The translations under genes and the position numbers were made by a program. A stretch of 64,000 nucleotides of DNA, from NCBI RefSeq assembly GCF_001625215.2, contig NC_030387.2:26052517-26116516 (forward strand). Reading direction: 5' to 3'. The stretch is from Daucus carota subsp. sativus (Eukaryota > Streptophyta > Magnoliopsida > Apiales > Apiaceae). Numbering within the stretch: the first letter of the stretch is position 1; the number at the start of each line of letters is the position of its first letter. The notes under the pieces were generated by a model, which worked only from the letters and a program-made list of their open reading frames with translations, was not told where the DNA came from and ran no database searches. Shown here one piece after another: positions 10,904-23,499 of the stretch.

Positions 10904-13483
10904 TCACCTTCTTCTTCCCACAATTTGTTGTTGCATCACCAACACCGAAACTGGTCTGATAATCTCTGCAGACGCCAGAATATCTCCTACTGATCCCAAC
11001 TCCGGGAGGTCACACCACTCCGATAACCCTGTCAGCAATGGGGAACTAGCACTGTGCCTCCTCCCCACCATTAGCATATTAAATTCACCATCTTCCACCA
11101 TTGTGTTTATCAACAATGCTGTCTCTGGCCCGTCTTTCGACTTCACCTCTCTGTACTGTATATTGTGTTGGTTTGCTCCTTGCAGCTTCACTTCCCTTAA
11201 TGTTTCCGTGTCAAGAATTGTGTTCCATTGGTTCTCTTGTACTGCATCTGATGCAACTATCCGAACTACGGTTAGGCAACAACCTACTGCTTTTACCATT
11301 ATTCTCTTCGCGTAGGCTACTGCTTCACGGTCATCTGCACCGCCTAGGAAAATGACGCCTAGGTGGTATACAGAGCCTGCTTCCTTGTCCTGTGATGCTT
11401 CTGGGGGTCTGATTTTGCGACGGTCAATGAGAATGCCTACGGAACATGGAGCCATTTCTAGGACTTGTCTGTTTATTGTTCTCCGTAGACTACTATCAAA
11501 TATAATCTTGCCTTGTTGGCTCCATTTCTTGTGGAATGGGAGTATGATCAAGGAGGCTAACTTGTCAAACGCGAGGGAGCAAATGTCCTGGTGCATGAAT
11601 TGAGGCAATGACATTGCGGTGAACCCTTGGACACTGACAAATCCAGTGCGCTGTGATCCAAACTTTTCAAAAAGGCCTATGAGTTGATGCGAGCGTGAGT
11701 GGCTATTTGCATTCTTTTGGCCTAACCGGTGGTTGATCACGACGGGTGTGGCTCGCCCCACGAGCTCCACAAGGTGGAGGACGTAGATTGCTAGAGGACT
11801 CTCTTTGGAAGGATTAGAAGTCTCTAGAAGTCTAATGACAGCCATGGCATCGTCTAGTCTGTCAGCACAGGCGAGTATTCGTAGCTCAGCATTGAATGGA
11901 GTGTGTTGAATGTCTCTTTTCTGATAGCCGGAGTATGCTCTTGAATAATCATTCAGGAATCCCACAGAAAGGTGTGCCACTAATGCCATTACAAGAATGG
12001 ACAGAATGAGCACTGTAAAGCTTTCACGATCAATACTCTGCATCAAAGAACTTCAGTAATATCAGAATCATAAGTTTAGAAGTACATTGTTAGATAGTTT
12101 TTGATACTTATATGGTCTGGCCAAATGTACCTGAAGTTTGTAGACGCTTTCATACAATGCGCCTTGCACAATACCTTGCGTAGCCATGATTATTGACAGA
12201 TTGACAGCATCTCTAATAGGCACTCCGATGACCATAGCTACTCCACAAACACCGACTATTTTTGATGCAGTAACAACAGAAAGGACAAAGAGTACCGAGT
12301 TCAGAAAGGATAGATCATAGAAGACGACTAAATCCATCTTGATTGCACAATATGTGAGAATGAACGGTGCCAGTAAGCCTGATATGAACGTGTCCATCGC
12401 ATCAGCAATAGCTGAACCTAAAGGTGGTCCTGAAGGCACAGCCAAGCCGATCACAAAGGGGGCGAAATGATATTGTAAACCAACATTATTACACGCTATA
12501 GAGCTCACAAGAACACAAGAACAAATTAATGAAATATAGTAGTTCTTGACAGGCTTTCCTTCAGGTGTCAACTGAATAATTTTTAAAAATAGTACATGAC
12601 TGGAGATTGAAGCAATTGTTACAAGAAGAGCCTCAATCAAGGTAAGGATGACTACAGGAATCCCATACTCTGAAAAATATATTCTGTAAATAGTTGACCC
12701 TAGAATTTGAATGAGATTAAGCACATCACATATCAACCCTGCAGCCAAGGCAAGGCGACCGAGCTCTGAATTCATGATTTTTAGATCAATGAGAAGCGCG
12801 ACAATGACAGGGAAAGGGGATAATCCTATGATTTTGACAATAGCTCTGATAGCAGGTCTTCTGTAAATTGGTAGATAATAGTCCAACAGCTTTTGACTCC
12901 CTAGGATACTGCTGACAATAAAAGGGCATACGGCTGCAGAAACGCCAATAGACCAGCCCTTCTTTCCTGCTTTCGGAACCAGGTTTGGATCCATCTTCAC
13001 TCCAACTAGAAACATGTAGAATATGAATCCCAGTTTCATCAATGTCTCAAGAAGAATATCATCATCCGGAAACAACAGTTGGTGCTTCTCAAAACCGACT
13101 ATGTGTCCCAACAGCGTTTTTCCTATTATGATTCCTGTCTGCAGAAATGCACAGGCTGTTAAAGATAACAAGATGGAAAAATTACTAGGCAAAAAACATG
13201 TCTGCTTTATGCATCTGTTAACAACAATCCAAATGTATACCAGGATTTCAGAAAAATTTCTTGGAAAATTGAACCGCTTGAACAACAGATGGAGAGCTTG
13301 AGTAAGGCTGAACATGAGTACTAACTGTAACTCAAGGCGTGGTAACACATAAGTAAGAAATTCTTGAAATCCAGTGGCATAAAGACCAGGTGAATTAAGG
13401 GGAACGTCATAGGTGCACAATTCATCGTATCTCCTGACCTTATCCGCTTGTTTCTTGAAATCGGCATGGTCTACTGATGACAT
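10904..13483 (-). CDS. CHX-type cation/H+ antiporter (CPA2 family)
   Basis: Three minus-strand exons joined at phase 0 give 794 residues: 13483-13241, 13138-12131 and 12037-10904. Splice sites are CTG|GTATAC, TCTGCAG|ACAGG, CTTCAG|GTACAT and GATGCAG|AGTATT. After a cytosolic N-terminus, the Na+/H+ exchanger domain (about residues 45-420) has roughly a dozen hydrophobic spans. Typical CHX stretches include FNFPRNFSEIL, FLVGVKMDPNLV, LSPFPVIVALLIDLK and LGRLALAAGLICDVLN; the last contains the transport Asp at about residue 219. A cytosolic domain of some 370 residues follows, with ILACADRLDDAMAVIRLLE, GFTAMSLPQFMHQDICSLAFDK and VIFLGGADDREAVAYAKRI, as in plant CHX proteins. The family moves K+ or Na+ against H+ at endomembranes or the plasma membrane; which member this is cannot be told. 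Length and frame look intact. Confidence 0.9.
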
Positions 13484-13666
13484 GATTGATGTATCAACTC
13501 TATGCCGACCTCATTATCATACTAATTAATATCTGGTCTGAAACAAGATAACCATGTGATTTTACCGCTTGCATGCATTCAGAAATCTTAGTTGCATGGA
13601 AATTGGAAAAAAGTGAGAAGAAGCAACAAGGCGAAGATTGAAAGAAATTGTTGATTGACCATGTCA

Positions 13667-13876
13667 AGATCCATGTCAATGATGCAGAGAGAATTTATGA
13701 TGAGCAGGAAAATAGGAAGAAAGAAACCACAAAAAATAGGTAAACATGCTAATACAATAAAAGTTTCTACTATTAGTTGCTCTTCTGAATTTTCATTAAA
13801 ATTTTATGTTTTTTTAGTTCGTAGATATAAACTTACTAAATTTAGAGAATGGTATAGAAATAACACAATAAGCTGT
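13667..13876 (+). repeat. Dispersed repeat, copy 1
   Basis: About 210 bases match 46692-46905 with scattered differences: TTTATGATGAGCAGGAAAAT, AAACATGCTAATACAATAAA and TTCGTAGATATAAACTTACT occur in both. Neither copy has recognisable terminal repeats or a sustained frame. The two copies are 33 kb apart in the same orientation. The family is unknown to me. Confidence 0.7.
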
Positions 13877-14236
13877 TAATAACAATTAATGTAAAGTGCA
13901 ATAAATAACAAAAAATAATATATTGATGTGAAATTAAGTACCTGCCCACGTAAAAATTATAAGCCAAATAAAATATAATGTGTATCTGTATCTTTCGGAA
14001 AACAAAGCACTTGTAAGTCTCAGGCATTATATCTGATAAAAATTTTCACACACAAATATAAATAAAAATATTAATTAAAATTGTTTTTTTTTCAAGGTCT
14101 AATTTTTTTTTTTTAATTGATCTCTGAGCAAGAATCAAACCGGATAAACCCCCTATGTAATCGTCTCAAGTTTTGTGCTTTTTAAACCTCTGGATACATG
14201 GGTTAAAGTAGCGAGCTATGGCCCAGAAAAAGGTCT

Positions 14237-14246
14237 TATATATATA
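14237..14246 (+). promoter_or_regulatory. TATA box of the zinc-knuckle gene
   Basis: TATATATATA lies about 100 bases upstream of the start codon at 14345, followed by a CACTCGCCCAACCC stretch and a leader of plausible length. A short upstream ATG-ATG-ATT-TAA open frame occurs in the leader near 14317. Confidence 0.5.
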
Positions 14247-14344
14247 CACTCGCCCAACCCTACAACCAGAGTTTATTGATCTACATTAAATCGGATATAT
14301 ACATACAGTTCGAGGAATGATGATTTAACAGAGAATAGTGGTTA

Positions 14345-15179
14345 ATGGCCATGAGTAATGTGAAACGACCAAATATTGTCTTGGATGATAAGCCACAACA
14401 AGCTCTTGAGAAGCGTTCGAGGAATGATGATTTAACAGATGATAAGCCACAACAAGCTCTTGAGAAGCGTTCAAGGAATGATGATTTAACAGAGAATAGT
14501 GGTAAGAGATGATTAATGTTTTAGGGCTCTTCAATTTTAGGGTTTGTAATTGGATTCAATTGTTGGTACAACTTAATAAGATATATTTGAATTTGATTTG
14601 TGTTTATGTTTTAGGCCTTTTCATTTTAGATTGTGAGTTTTAACAAGCTATAATTGAATTTGATTTGTGCTTATGTTTTAGGCCTTTTCATTTTAGATTG
14701 CTGATTGTAGGCATGGTTTGTAATTGGATTGATGTCTTTTTACAATTAATAAGCTCTAATTGATTTGATTTGTGATGATGAATTTCTATGGTAGATTATT
14801 ATTTGTTTATTTGATTCAACTACTTGTCTCAATTTTCTATTGGTTTTCTCAATAAAATAATTACTGAGTTTAACTAAAATTGTTTTTTTTTGGGACAGCA
14901 ATGAAGCTGGAAAATGTAGAGAAGCTGGAAAATGTAAAGAAGGATTGCCATTATTGTTCCATCTGTAGACGCAATACCGATCATCGCGGTCGATTTAACT
15001 GCCCTAACAGATCAAAGGGGATGGGAATGGGTTGTGATACATGCTTTGAACCCTGTGAAATTAAAGGCCATAACTTAATCCCTATGTATAAAATCTGTCT
15101 GCGTTGTGAATTGGAAGGTGATCATTGGAGTAAAGACTGTCCTAACCCGATATATGACGACGACGACATGTTCTATTAG
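14345..15179 (+). CDS. Small zinc-knuckle (CCHC-like) protein, 2 exons
   Basis: Exon 1 (14345-14501) ends at AATAGTG|GTAAGA; exon 2 (14899-15179) follows TTTTTGGGACAG. Together they encode 145 residues. Exon 1 contains an 18-residue unit, DDKPQQALEKRSRNDDLT, twice in tandem. Exon 2 begins with a short degenerate repeat (LENVEKLENVKK). It then carries cysteine/histidine clusters: CSICRRNTDHRGRFNC, CDTCFEPCEIKGH and CLRCELEGDHWSKDC. The last is close to a CCHC zinc knuckle (C-x2-C-x5-H-x4-C). The protein ends in an acidic DDDDMFY. Zinc knuckles commonly bind single-stranded nucleic acid or protein, but no specific role can be assigned. A leader TATA box and good splice sites support a real gene; expression is unknown. 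Confidence 0.6.
14384..14491 (+). repeat. 54-bp coding tandem repeat, two units
   Basis: Two head-to-tail 54-base units (14384-14437 and 14438-14491) differ by about one base and keep the frame, so each adds 18 residues to the zinc-knuckle protein. The distal 25 bases of the unit (gttcgaggaatgatgattta...) also occur in the leader at 14308, followed there by the same AGAATAGTGG that follows the second unit. Confidence 0.85.
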
Positions 15180-15335
15180 AGGACCATTCATCGTTTTATG
15201 GTTTCAGATTGTTTGATCCGTCTACTTTCTCATCTGTAATGTAATATGTAATATCTACTCTTTGTTTGTAATATCTACTTTGTGCTCATCTTAAACTCGT
15301 ATGTGTGCTTTCTTCCTTTGTTTGTGATGACCTTA

Positions 15336-15743
15336 AACTCTATTTTTCTAGTATTTTTCATGTTGTGTTTTCTTTTCATTTGTTTGTATACTCTTTCAAA
15401 TGCCGAAACATTAATGGAACTCCCGAAGCCAATAGGGAAAGGTAGACAACAATCTTAATTTTTTTTTATGGCATTCTGCATAATTACCTTAATGTGCGAA
15501 AAGGTTTTAGCAGCAGCTTGACTTTCTCAGCCTGTGAAGAAGCCCTTCACCAGTCCCTAATCATTTCTTCAAAGGGACTTGCAGAAGAAAAAATAGGTGC
15601 AATGGATTGTCATTGTTCTATTAAACTTATGGAAAGCCAGGACTTGAGAATTGGTCTTTGACTATTTTAAGGAACCTGATTATGTACTGAGGGTTGAAAT
15701 GAAACAGTTTTCTTTGGGAGATGTGTCATTATTCATTCGGGAT
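15336..15743 (+). repeat. 0.4-kb direct repeat, copy 1
   Basis: About 405 bases closely match 20331-20739. Shared stretches include GGAACTCCCGAAGCCAATAG, AGGTGCAATGGATTGTCATT and GAAACAGTT-TCTTTGGGAGA. Small indels separate the copies. The repeats lack TG...CA ends, so they do not look like LTRs. A duplication of flanking sequence is more likely. Confidence 0.8.
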
Positions 15744-17256
15744 GTTATTGAACACGGAACCTCACTGGCATGTCAATGATTTGCAGCAACTACTTTTTTA
15801 AAATTGTCACTTAGGATGATATCTAAGTTATAATCAAGGTTCGCTGAATTGGTATTTTCTTTAGTCAGATCTTGTGAGGCTGTTTTAGTGAGAAGGGTTC
15901 TGTGTATATCATGATGTTAGGTCATGATTTGAACATGCAACCAAGCATTCTTCTTCCGGATTTTGTAAAAGTGGCAGTTTTGGGAGAATGTTGCTGCTTG
16001 GATGTGTTGTTACACCCATTAAGATCTATTCAACTTGTATCTCGAGAAAGTTCTGCATTTGAAGGAGGTAACCTGGGTGATTAGTCAGTGTATTATTTGT
16101 ATGTTGCTATATCTCTTTCTGAACGTTATAGTTTATTTCATTAATCCATTGAAAATGACTGATATTGTCAAATTTGACATCACAATGAAAATTTGAGATT
16201 TCGTGCTTAGTGGCAAATCAACTGTGAGTCCCAGTAAGATTGTCCTTTGGCTTAATGCGTTTAGGTACTGACATGACCATAATATCTTGTCCTTATGTTT
16301 GGTTCTATTTTATTTAATTGCGTCATGGTTTGTCATATGAGCAGTTCTACCATTTTTTAATATAAAATGTTTGCTAGGAGTCCAATTTCCCTTAAAGAAA
16401 ACTCATACAAGAATGATATATCTCAAACAGGTTCCTGATTTCCCCAAAAAAGCATTTATAATTCCATCATTATCAATACTTGACATACAGCTTTATCCAT
16501 GTAATAACTAAGGAGGCCTGTAATGTCAGTTCTGGAGGAGGGTAAAGTTAGAACCATGTTATGGCAATTGTATACCTGCATTATAAATGAGATGCCTTAC
16601 TGTAGGAGGTGATCTGTAGTTCTGTACTCTGTACCATATGAACAATGCACAGGTAAAAAATGGTAACAAGTTGTGATGTAGGACATGCCTAAATATAGTC
16701 TTCTTCTAAGCAGGTCAACAGATAGGGAGTGAGGTCTGACATAAATTATGCTCAGTAGGTTCATCCTTGTCTACTGGTTATATCATTATATTTTTATATG
16801 CCCACTGGTTTGCACTTTGCATAGCTGTCACTAGAAGGTTGATACTCTGATATTTAGATAGGATAGATGGCCAATCCTTCAAAGGTCAATCTCGGCAAAT
16901 TACCTTAAGAATAGTCACATGTTACTAGCAGTTATATATTATGACGTGAAGTAGAAGTAATTTTCTTGCATGTAAGCTACAATATATAAAAATTGAAACA
17001 AAATAATCTGTAAATACTTGAAGTTACATTTGGAGAAGGATAATATTAATTTGTCAAGTCAAATTGATAACTTAAAAGTAAGGGAAGTAACTGCACTTAC
17101 AAAATTTATCTTATAATAAAAATACTTCTTGCACAAATGGACCAAATAAGATAATATTAACTTGTAAATCAGTTTTGACTTGTTATTAGTGTATTTGAGC
17201 TATACATAATTATGTATTTTGAACTATGGTAGCTGAGATATTAAATTTGATTGTAG

Positions 17257-17477
17257 GGAAGAAGCTTCAGTATCGCTGAAAAGACTAGTTACCGACTTTT
17301 AAAAGCCTTCCAGGTATGAAAACAGTGTTGTATTAAGTTACTTCAATTTTTATGTGATCTTTTTCTGATGTTATGATTTATTTGGTGACAGACATCAGAA
17401 AATGAGGTAGGGAGCAAAACGTTTCTAAGGTTAACAAGTTTGCAGTGTTGGCATAGTCTGTCATCTGGAGTTTTCAG
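17257..17477 (+). other. Two exon-like segments of an unidentified gene
   Basis: 17257-17313 follows TTGTAG and ends at CCAG|GTATG (GRSFSIAEKTSYRLLKAFQ). 17392-17477 follows GGTGACAG and ends at TTCAG|GTAATT (TSENEVGSKTFLRLTSL, then QCWHSLSSGVFR). The two join in frame. The next open stretch, at about 18904-19048 (VRTCTGNVGSVYRRAYLS, then LAEQELRDLVCSRVS), may belong to the same gene. I do not recognise the protein. It may be the remains of a host gene. Confidence 0.3.
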
Positions 17478-20330
17478 GTAATTTTATTGTCATAAAATTT
17501 TCTTCTCTATTTTTGTGCTACCCCCATCCCCTTTGAACAATATTTGTAGGTTGTTATATTGCTTCTGCATTCTAATGTAAATTGAGCTGTGCCTTAATCC
17601 AGATCTGATTAAAAAATGGAAAAAGGTAGCTCAAAAAGCCAAGGAGGCTAAAAAATGAGACAAGTCGTTTGATAATTGACTGTGCTGGAAATAAAATTCT
17701 TGAGGAGTACTGTTGAAGAGTTTCTGGAGGTGTGATTGTTAAGAAGTTCGATTTTTAAATATGCAACTGGTTTTTAAGCAGTCCGGTTTCTAAATGTGCA
17801 AATTGATTGTTTGTATCGGAAAGATCTCACATTACGTCTTACTACAGGTACTTGATACTATAGTTGTTGATACATCTGCACAAGATAATGAATCTTCCAT
17901 CTTATATTGTACAGATTTGTGGAATTTCTTATTGCCCTCCTGAGCCAGCTGCCGGCGAGGAGTTATGATTGTGTTGAATATCAGTCTTTTTATATAATAG
18001 TAAATACCTGATTGGATTCTATATCCAATATAATTGATTGGATTCAATCGAATATACAATAAATTTACTTTTTAAAGAGTTCTGCTATAAGTTCAAAAAT
18101 ATGTAATTGTATTAATACTATATACATTACCATGTATTTCGTAACCTTTATAAAAAACTGAAGCATTAGATTTTTAGAGCTAAGTTTTGCGAAACTACAA
18201 GAGATAATGTTTTATATGTAATTTGTAAATAAGACTATCTTTTAGTTATCATTACTAGAGCAGGAGTGCCTTACTCCTACAAATATCAGTGAGCGCCAAA
18301 TTTCGAGATTTTTCTACAAATTCTTCCGTGGAAAGTTTAAGGCATTAGATCCTATCTAAATCCATGAAACATATGTTGGATCATGGATGCATAATCATTA
18401 GAATTTCTATTTATCTTAAAGAACCCTTCATTAATCACACTCACACCACATCCCACTGGGTTCTGCAAGTCTGAAATATTATATCTATGATTGAGCATGC
18501 TATGGATTTCATGCAAGTGCTTGATGACTGCAAAGTCTATAAGAAGACGTGTGTAGAACTAATGTATACGATTTTTGTTGTGTCACAACTTTAGGCTTTT
18601 AGTTGCTGATGTAGCAGTAGTTGCCAAATGTCATTTAATTATATGTACAAAAATGAAATCTGAAGCTCCTTCCGCGGTTGACTTGCTACAGTACTATGAG
18701 AACTTTGAGATTGATGACCATTAGGGAGGCAGCTGATCGATGATGAGGTTCTTCAGACTCATTATGAACAAGTCCACTCTTTTTAACTTTTAGCGTTTAA
18801 GAAAGTTCGGAAGGTTAACTTTCTCTTTCAATTTTCTATTTGCTTTCTAAAATTTGAGAAAATCATGTGGTCAATATAATTTCACTCATATTTTCCTTCA
18901 TTCAGCTGTGAGAACTTGCACTGGAAATGTTGGATCAGTTTATAGGCGTGCCTATCTTTCAAATAAGCTTTCTAAACTTGCCGAACAAGAGCTACGGGAT
19001 CTAGTCTGTAGTAGGGTTAGTCAGGCGATGGACTATTTATGTAGCATGTAAAGAGAATTGGTGCTTTCCAATGTATGGAGACTTGGTATATTTCCTGTTG
19101 CTGGAATGCCATCCTTGATAACATTCTTCCGGAATCCTGTAAGAATGAACTACATTTGGTATTGTATCAGAATCCTGCAATTTGCGATATCTTAAGTTTA
19201 ATGCTGAGCTACTTCGACAGGATTGCTCATTTTAGTTCTTGCATTTATACGGGTGTCATATTTCTAATTTCCCCATTGTCTTTGTAAGCTGCAGGTATCC
19301 ATCTGGTCAATAGATTTAACTCAGATTGATTATGCACTTGCATTACATCAAAATTGATCCTGTCATGCAAATATCTTTTTCTTCTAACTAGCTGAAGTAA
19401 TAGTTTCCTATAGAGAGCAGCAATGAAGATGTTGTAGCATCCGCTGGATCTTCAAGCCAGAGAGGTTATGTTTAGCATAGGTATATTTCCAAAAGTAGGT
19501 TTAGAAACCAATTCGGTAGACGAGCCTAACTTTGCCGAACTTAACAAGTAAATCTCTGCAAGTTAGCAGTTCGTTTGCTCATATCTGAAGTAGGTACCGT
19601 AGCACTGATGCTTCAAGTGATCTGGTGTGCAAATTGTTAAAATCATCTTAGAAATTCTCTGAAGGATATATCTTATGCATGCATAAATTATTGTCTTGTT
19701 ATACTATGAACTTATTATAACCATGACTATAGAGTTTAGATTCTAAATTATTCAGGCGATTCAAGTTGGGGCCGCTAGATTGTTGTCTATGCTAGTCTTT
19801 GTTGCAGATCATTCACTACTATACATATATCTTCAAAAGCTTACTTCGCACTAAGTGACAAGCAGGTTCATGTCATTACATGAGCTATTTATTGAACTTT
19901 TCTTTTGCTAAAAAGCTTGTTATTAAACTTATTTGCCATTAATTTGCTAGATCTTATATTAAGTTGGAATTTTGTTGGGGGAAGATCATTGAATTTTAAC
20001 TGGAATTGATAGCGTTCTCTGTGAGCAATCACTGTGTAATGAATAATGAAGATCTTCTCATTGCTTCAATCAAGATGCTCATATCTGCTGCAAATTACCA
20101 GGTAGGACTATTTGAACATTTCATTTACTTCTGTGATTATACATCTAACTTTGAAAATTATGATTTGGAGTAATTATGTGTTTGTAGCTTTCTAATTGGA
20201 GGACTACATGTATAATTCTATATAGTGGGAGCTTCATAGTCATTCATCACATAAGTCTTCTAATAAGTTTTGTCAGATTAGTTTTATCTAATAGCAGCCA
20301 GCTTTCTTTGCTGCGCCAAATGCTTCTAAT

Positions 20331-20739
20331 AACTCTATTTTTCTAGTATTATTCATGTTGTGTTGTCTTTTGATTTGTTTGTATACTCTTTCAAATGCTG
20401 AAACATTAATGGAACTCCCGAAGCCAATAGGGAAAGGTAGACAACAATCTTAATTTTTTTTATAGCATTCTGCATAATTACCTCAATGTATGAAAAGGTT
20501 TTAGCAGCAGCCTGACTTTCTCAGCCTTTTCTCAGCATGTGAAGGTCACAAGTCCCTAATCATTCCTTCAAAAGGACTTGCAGAAGGAAAAATAGGTGCA
20601 ATGGATTGTCATTGTTGTGTCAAACTTATGGTAATCCAGGACCAGAGAATTGTTCTTTGACTAATTTAAGGAACCTGATTAATTAGAGAGGGTTGAAATG
20701 AAACAGTTCTCTTTGGGAGATGTCATTATCCGTTCAGGA
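20331..20739 (+). repeat. 0.4-kb direct repeat, copy 2
   Basis: This is the second copy of the repeat at 15336-15743. Similarity stops abruptly at GGAT, exactly where a hAT-type MITE end (tagggatggcaat) begins, so this copy was probably interrupted by that element. Confidence 0.8.
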
Positions 20740-20741
20740 TA

Positions 20742-20850
20742 GGGATGGCAATTGGATCGAGTATGGATAATTCATATCCAAACCCGAAATTTTAATCCAC
20801 ACCCGAACAAGATCCGAACCCGAAAAATACCCGAACCCATTCCAACTAGT
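20742..20850 (+). repeat. Partial hAT-type MITE
   Basis: Starts with tagggatggcaattgg and continues with the C-rich ACCCGAA repeats (ccgaacccgaaaaataccc) also found in the intact element at 63468-63984. No matching right end is seen, so it is truncated. Confidence 0.45.
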
Positions 20851-23195
20851 TCTTACCATAGGCACTTTAAGCTGTTGTAAATTGTTTTCTTACAATTAAT
20901 AGTAAATTATTAAATAGTAATATATAATTAAGTAGATGTGATTTTAGCTAATTTTGGAGCCACTTGTATTTTTGTACTTGACAGCAGGAAAACAAATTCC
21001 TATTAAGCACATGGACTCTAATGTGGTGGCTATGTATGTAGAGGATATGAAATCAAGGCTTGAAGAGATCTTTTTACCATTCAAGAAATTATGCAAGGGA
21101 AAGAATGTGAGTTTGATCTCTACTTGTTAGCTGATGAGGTCTAAGTTTATGAATTTCAGTAGTGTGAATGGTTAGATATATATGTAGGATTGCGACTGTG
21201 CTGCTGGAAGGGGACAATCCTGCAACATCACTTGTTAGGTTTATCTCTGACTCGGGGATAACAAACTTGGTGCTTGGTTCTTGTTCTTCCAACTGCATAA
21301 CAAGGTACAATTTCATGAATTTCGATATAACTTGTTCAATGGATATTCCAATGTTTCCAGACGTTTTGATGTCATAACATTTCTACTTCGTTAATATGAG
21401 TATACAAACGCATACATGCTTCTGTGTGGAAACTTATGCCATTTGAATTTGCAAAAGGGTTGTATATACGCAAAGTTGTGTTCCGTAATTATACCAGAAA
21501 AGTTGCACACTTCTGTGAGGACTACAATTTGGCAAACTTGTGAGCTTTTAAGTTTCGTTTGTGACATGATTTTGTTCGGACTTGTTAGAGATTTACACAT
21601 ACGCAGACATAATTGTATAACCTAATTTTTTTTAACAATCTCATCATTGTAGAAAGCTAAGGGGGCCTGAGGTACCTTCAACTGTTGTAAAACATGCTGC
21701 TGGAAGTTGTAATATTTATGTGGTGTCTAAGAACAGGATCAGTTTAAAATCAGCAATTTCTTTGTCCGGTAGTGGTAAGTGTAGACATTTCTTTTAGTCG
21801 AGTCCAGATTTTTGTCATAACTCTTGTAAAGTTACAAACCCTAGCTTTTTTCTGTTTCAGGCAAAGATTATTGTTTGTTGACTGAAAGGGAACAAGATCC
21901 TTGGATGAAGAAAGAACTTTTACCCGGTTTCAGTTCTTCCTCCATGGAGTGTGGGGTTCAGAAAAGTTTTGCAAACTCTCCGGTGAAATATCCAAGTTCT
22001 ATGTTATTCAGACATAAGAGCCACAAAAGTAACCAAAGAAGATTGGCTGATACTATTTCAGATTTTTATCCAATTCAAAGATCAACATCCCAATCTTCTG
22101 CATACTCAGAGCAAGTAGGTTTTAATTTATTTTTTTTAAACATTTTTGTGCATTATATGCATTATCTAGGAGACTATCTGTTCTAACTGCAAGGATGTCT
22201 ATGTTTTATGTAGTCAGATGTTCACGCTGAAGTAGAACAAGTTCGTTTAGAATTACGAAAAGTTGTCAAGTTGTATAACCGAGCATGTGAAGACCTTGTC
22301 CATGCCCAAGCCAAGGTCAGAGCTTGATTGCTTCATTGTGTAATGTTGTTCATATGTAAATTTATCAATAGACCATCAGACTTATACTAAGACGTCAAGT
22401 TTCGTAACATCCATCACACTGTGGGAAATTGATCTAAATTGATCATGTGTGCTAATCATAATTTATTCATATTAGTCAGAGCTTTTATGGCTAATCTTTT
22501 GGATGTTCCACTCTTCAGGTCCACGTACTTTCTTCTGACTGCCTTGAAGAGTCAAAAATGGTGAATGCAGCCATAAAAAGTGAAGAGAAATTACGAATAA
22601 TGGCTGTTGATGAAAAAGAAAGACATGTGGAAGCTGTGAAACAAATTGAGATGGCAAGAAATTTGTTGTCTAAAGAGATTTATGAATGACAAATAGCAGA
22701 AGTAAAAGGCATACAGGAATCCATGGAGAAGCAAAGAATTATTGATGCACTCTTCTTGGGTGATGGAAGGTACAAAAGGTACAGTAGAGATCAAATTGAG
22801 GTAGCAACTGATTTCTTTTCCGAGACTAAGGTCGTTGGTGTAGGATCATACGGGAAAGTTTACAAATGCAAACTTGATCACACCCCTGTAGCCATCAAAG
22901 TTCTTAGTCCTGATGCATCTGACAGAAAAGATGAGTTCTTGAGAGAGGTTTGTTTTTTTTACGTACTTGCCTCAGTTTCTATAAGGATGATTTTCTGAAA
23001 CATGTTTATTTAATGTAGTTCCATAAAGAAATTGACTTTTGTATATCCTATTTTTAATGCATACATGTCCATACCTAAATAAAATTTATAAGCCTAATAT
23101 AATATTTTTTTCTTAGGATTTAGCACTGATATCTTGAGTGTTTGTTTTCATAATACCATTAATATATCATAACCTTTATAATTTATGTGAATATT

Positions 23196-23463
23196 TGATG
23201 CAGTATGCTTATCAACTAGTAATTAACCCTAACAGAGAGAGATATGAACTAGAGAGAGAGATGGAGAAATACAGTTAGAGAGAGAGAGAGAATTGAGAAC
23301 AAAAGTGAATAATATTCTGCATAATGTTTTTACAACTCCTTTCACCAGTTTTATACTGGTTTACAGACCTATAGCTCTATAGGCCACCACTTCTCTAACA
23401 GCTTGTAACTACTTTTGGCGCCCAAAAGACTAAAATTCCTATTTTACCCTTACAGCTACATCA
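23196..23463 (-). repeat. 3' LTR of the Reina-like element
   Basis: 268 bases, the same as 28005-28272 as far as I can read. Contains GA-rich microsatellite tracts (agagagagag) and, in the element's orientation, begins TGATGTAGCTG and ends ATACTGCATCA. Confidence 0.95.
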
Positions 23464-23499
23464 TACCCTCCTGCTTGAACAAAAAACTTGCCCTCAAGT

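Larger units (their letters stand above)
13484..14344. other. Intergenic region between divergent CHX and zinc-knuckle gene
   Basis: This AT-rich region must hold both promoters. It contains a dispersed repeat (13667-13876, listed separately) that also occurs near 46.7 kb, and the TATA box of the zinc-knuckle gene near 14238. I see no coding sequence. Confidence 0.4.
15180..20997. other. Long region without a definable gene
   Basis: This region runs from the zinc-knuckle gene 3' end to the first recognisable exon of the PUB pseudogene. It is AT-rich and intron-like. It contains a 0.4-kb direct repeat at each end (15336-15743 and 20331-20739), exon-like scraps at 17257-17477 and about 18660-19050, and the left end of a hAT-type MITE near 20742. 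Elsewhere I see nothing that supports a gene. Confidence 0.4.

Noticed and set aside
10860..11603. Plus-strand open frames of 83-151 codons
   Set aside because: They lie antisense to the CHX C-terminal exon and have no family resemblance.
23230..23292. GA-rich repeat considered as a regulatory GAGA element
   Set aside because: It is a microsatellite within the LTR, the same in both copies. No evidence for regulation.
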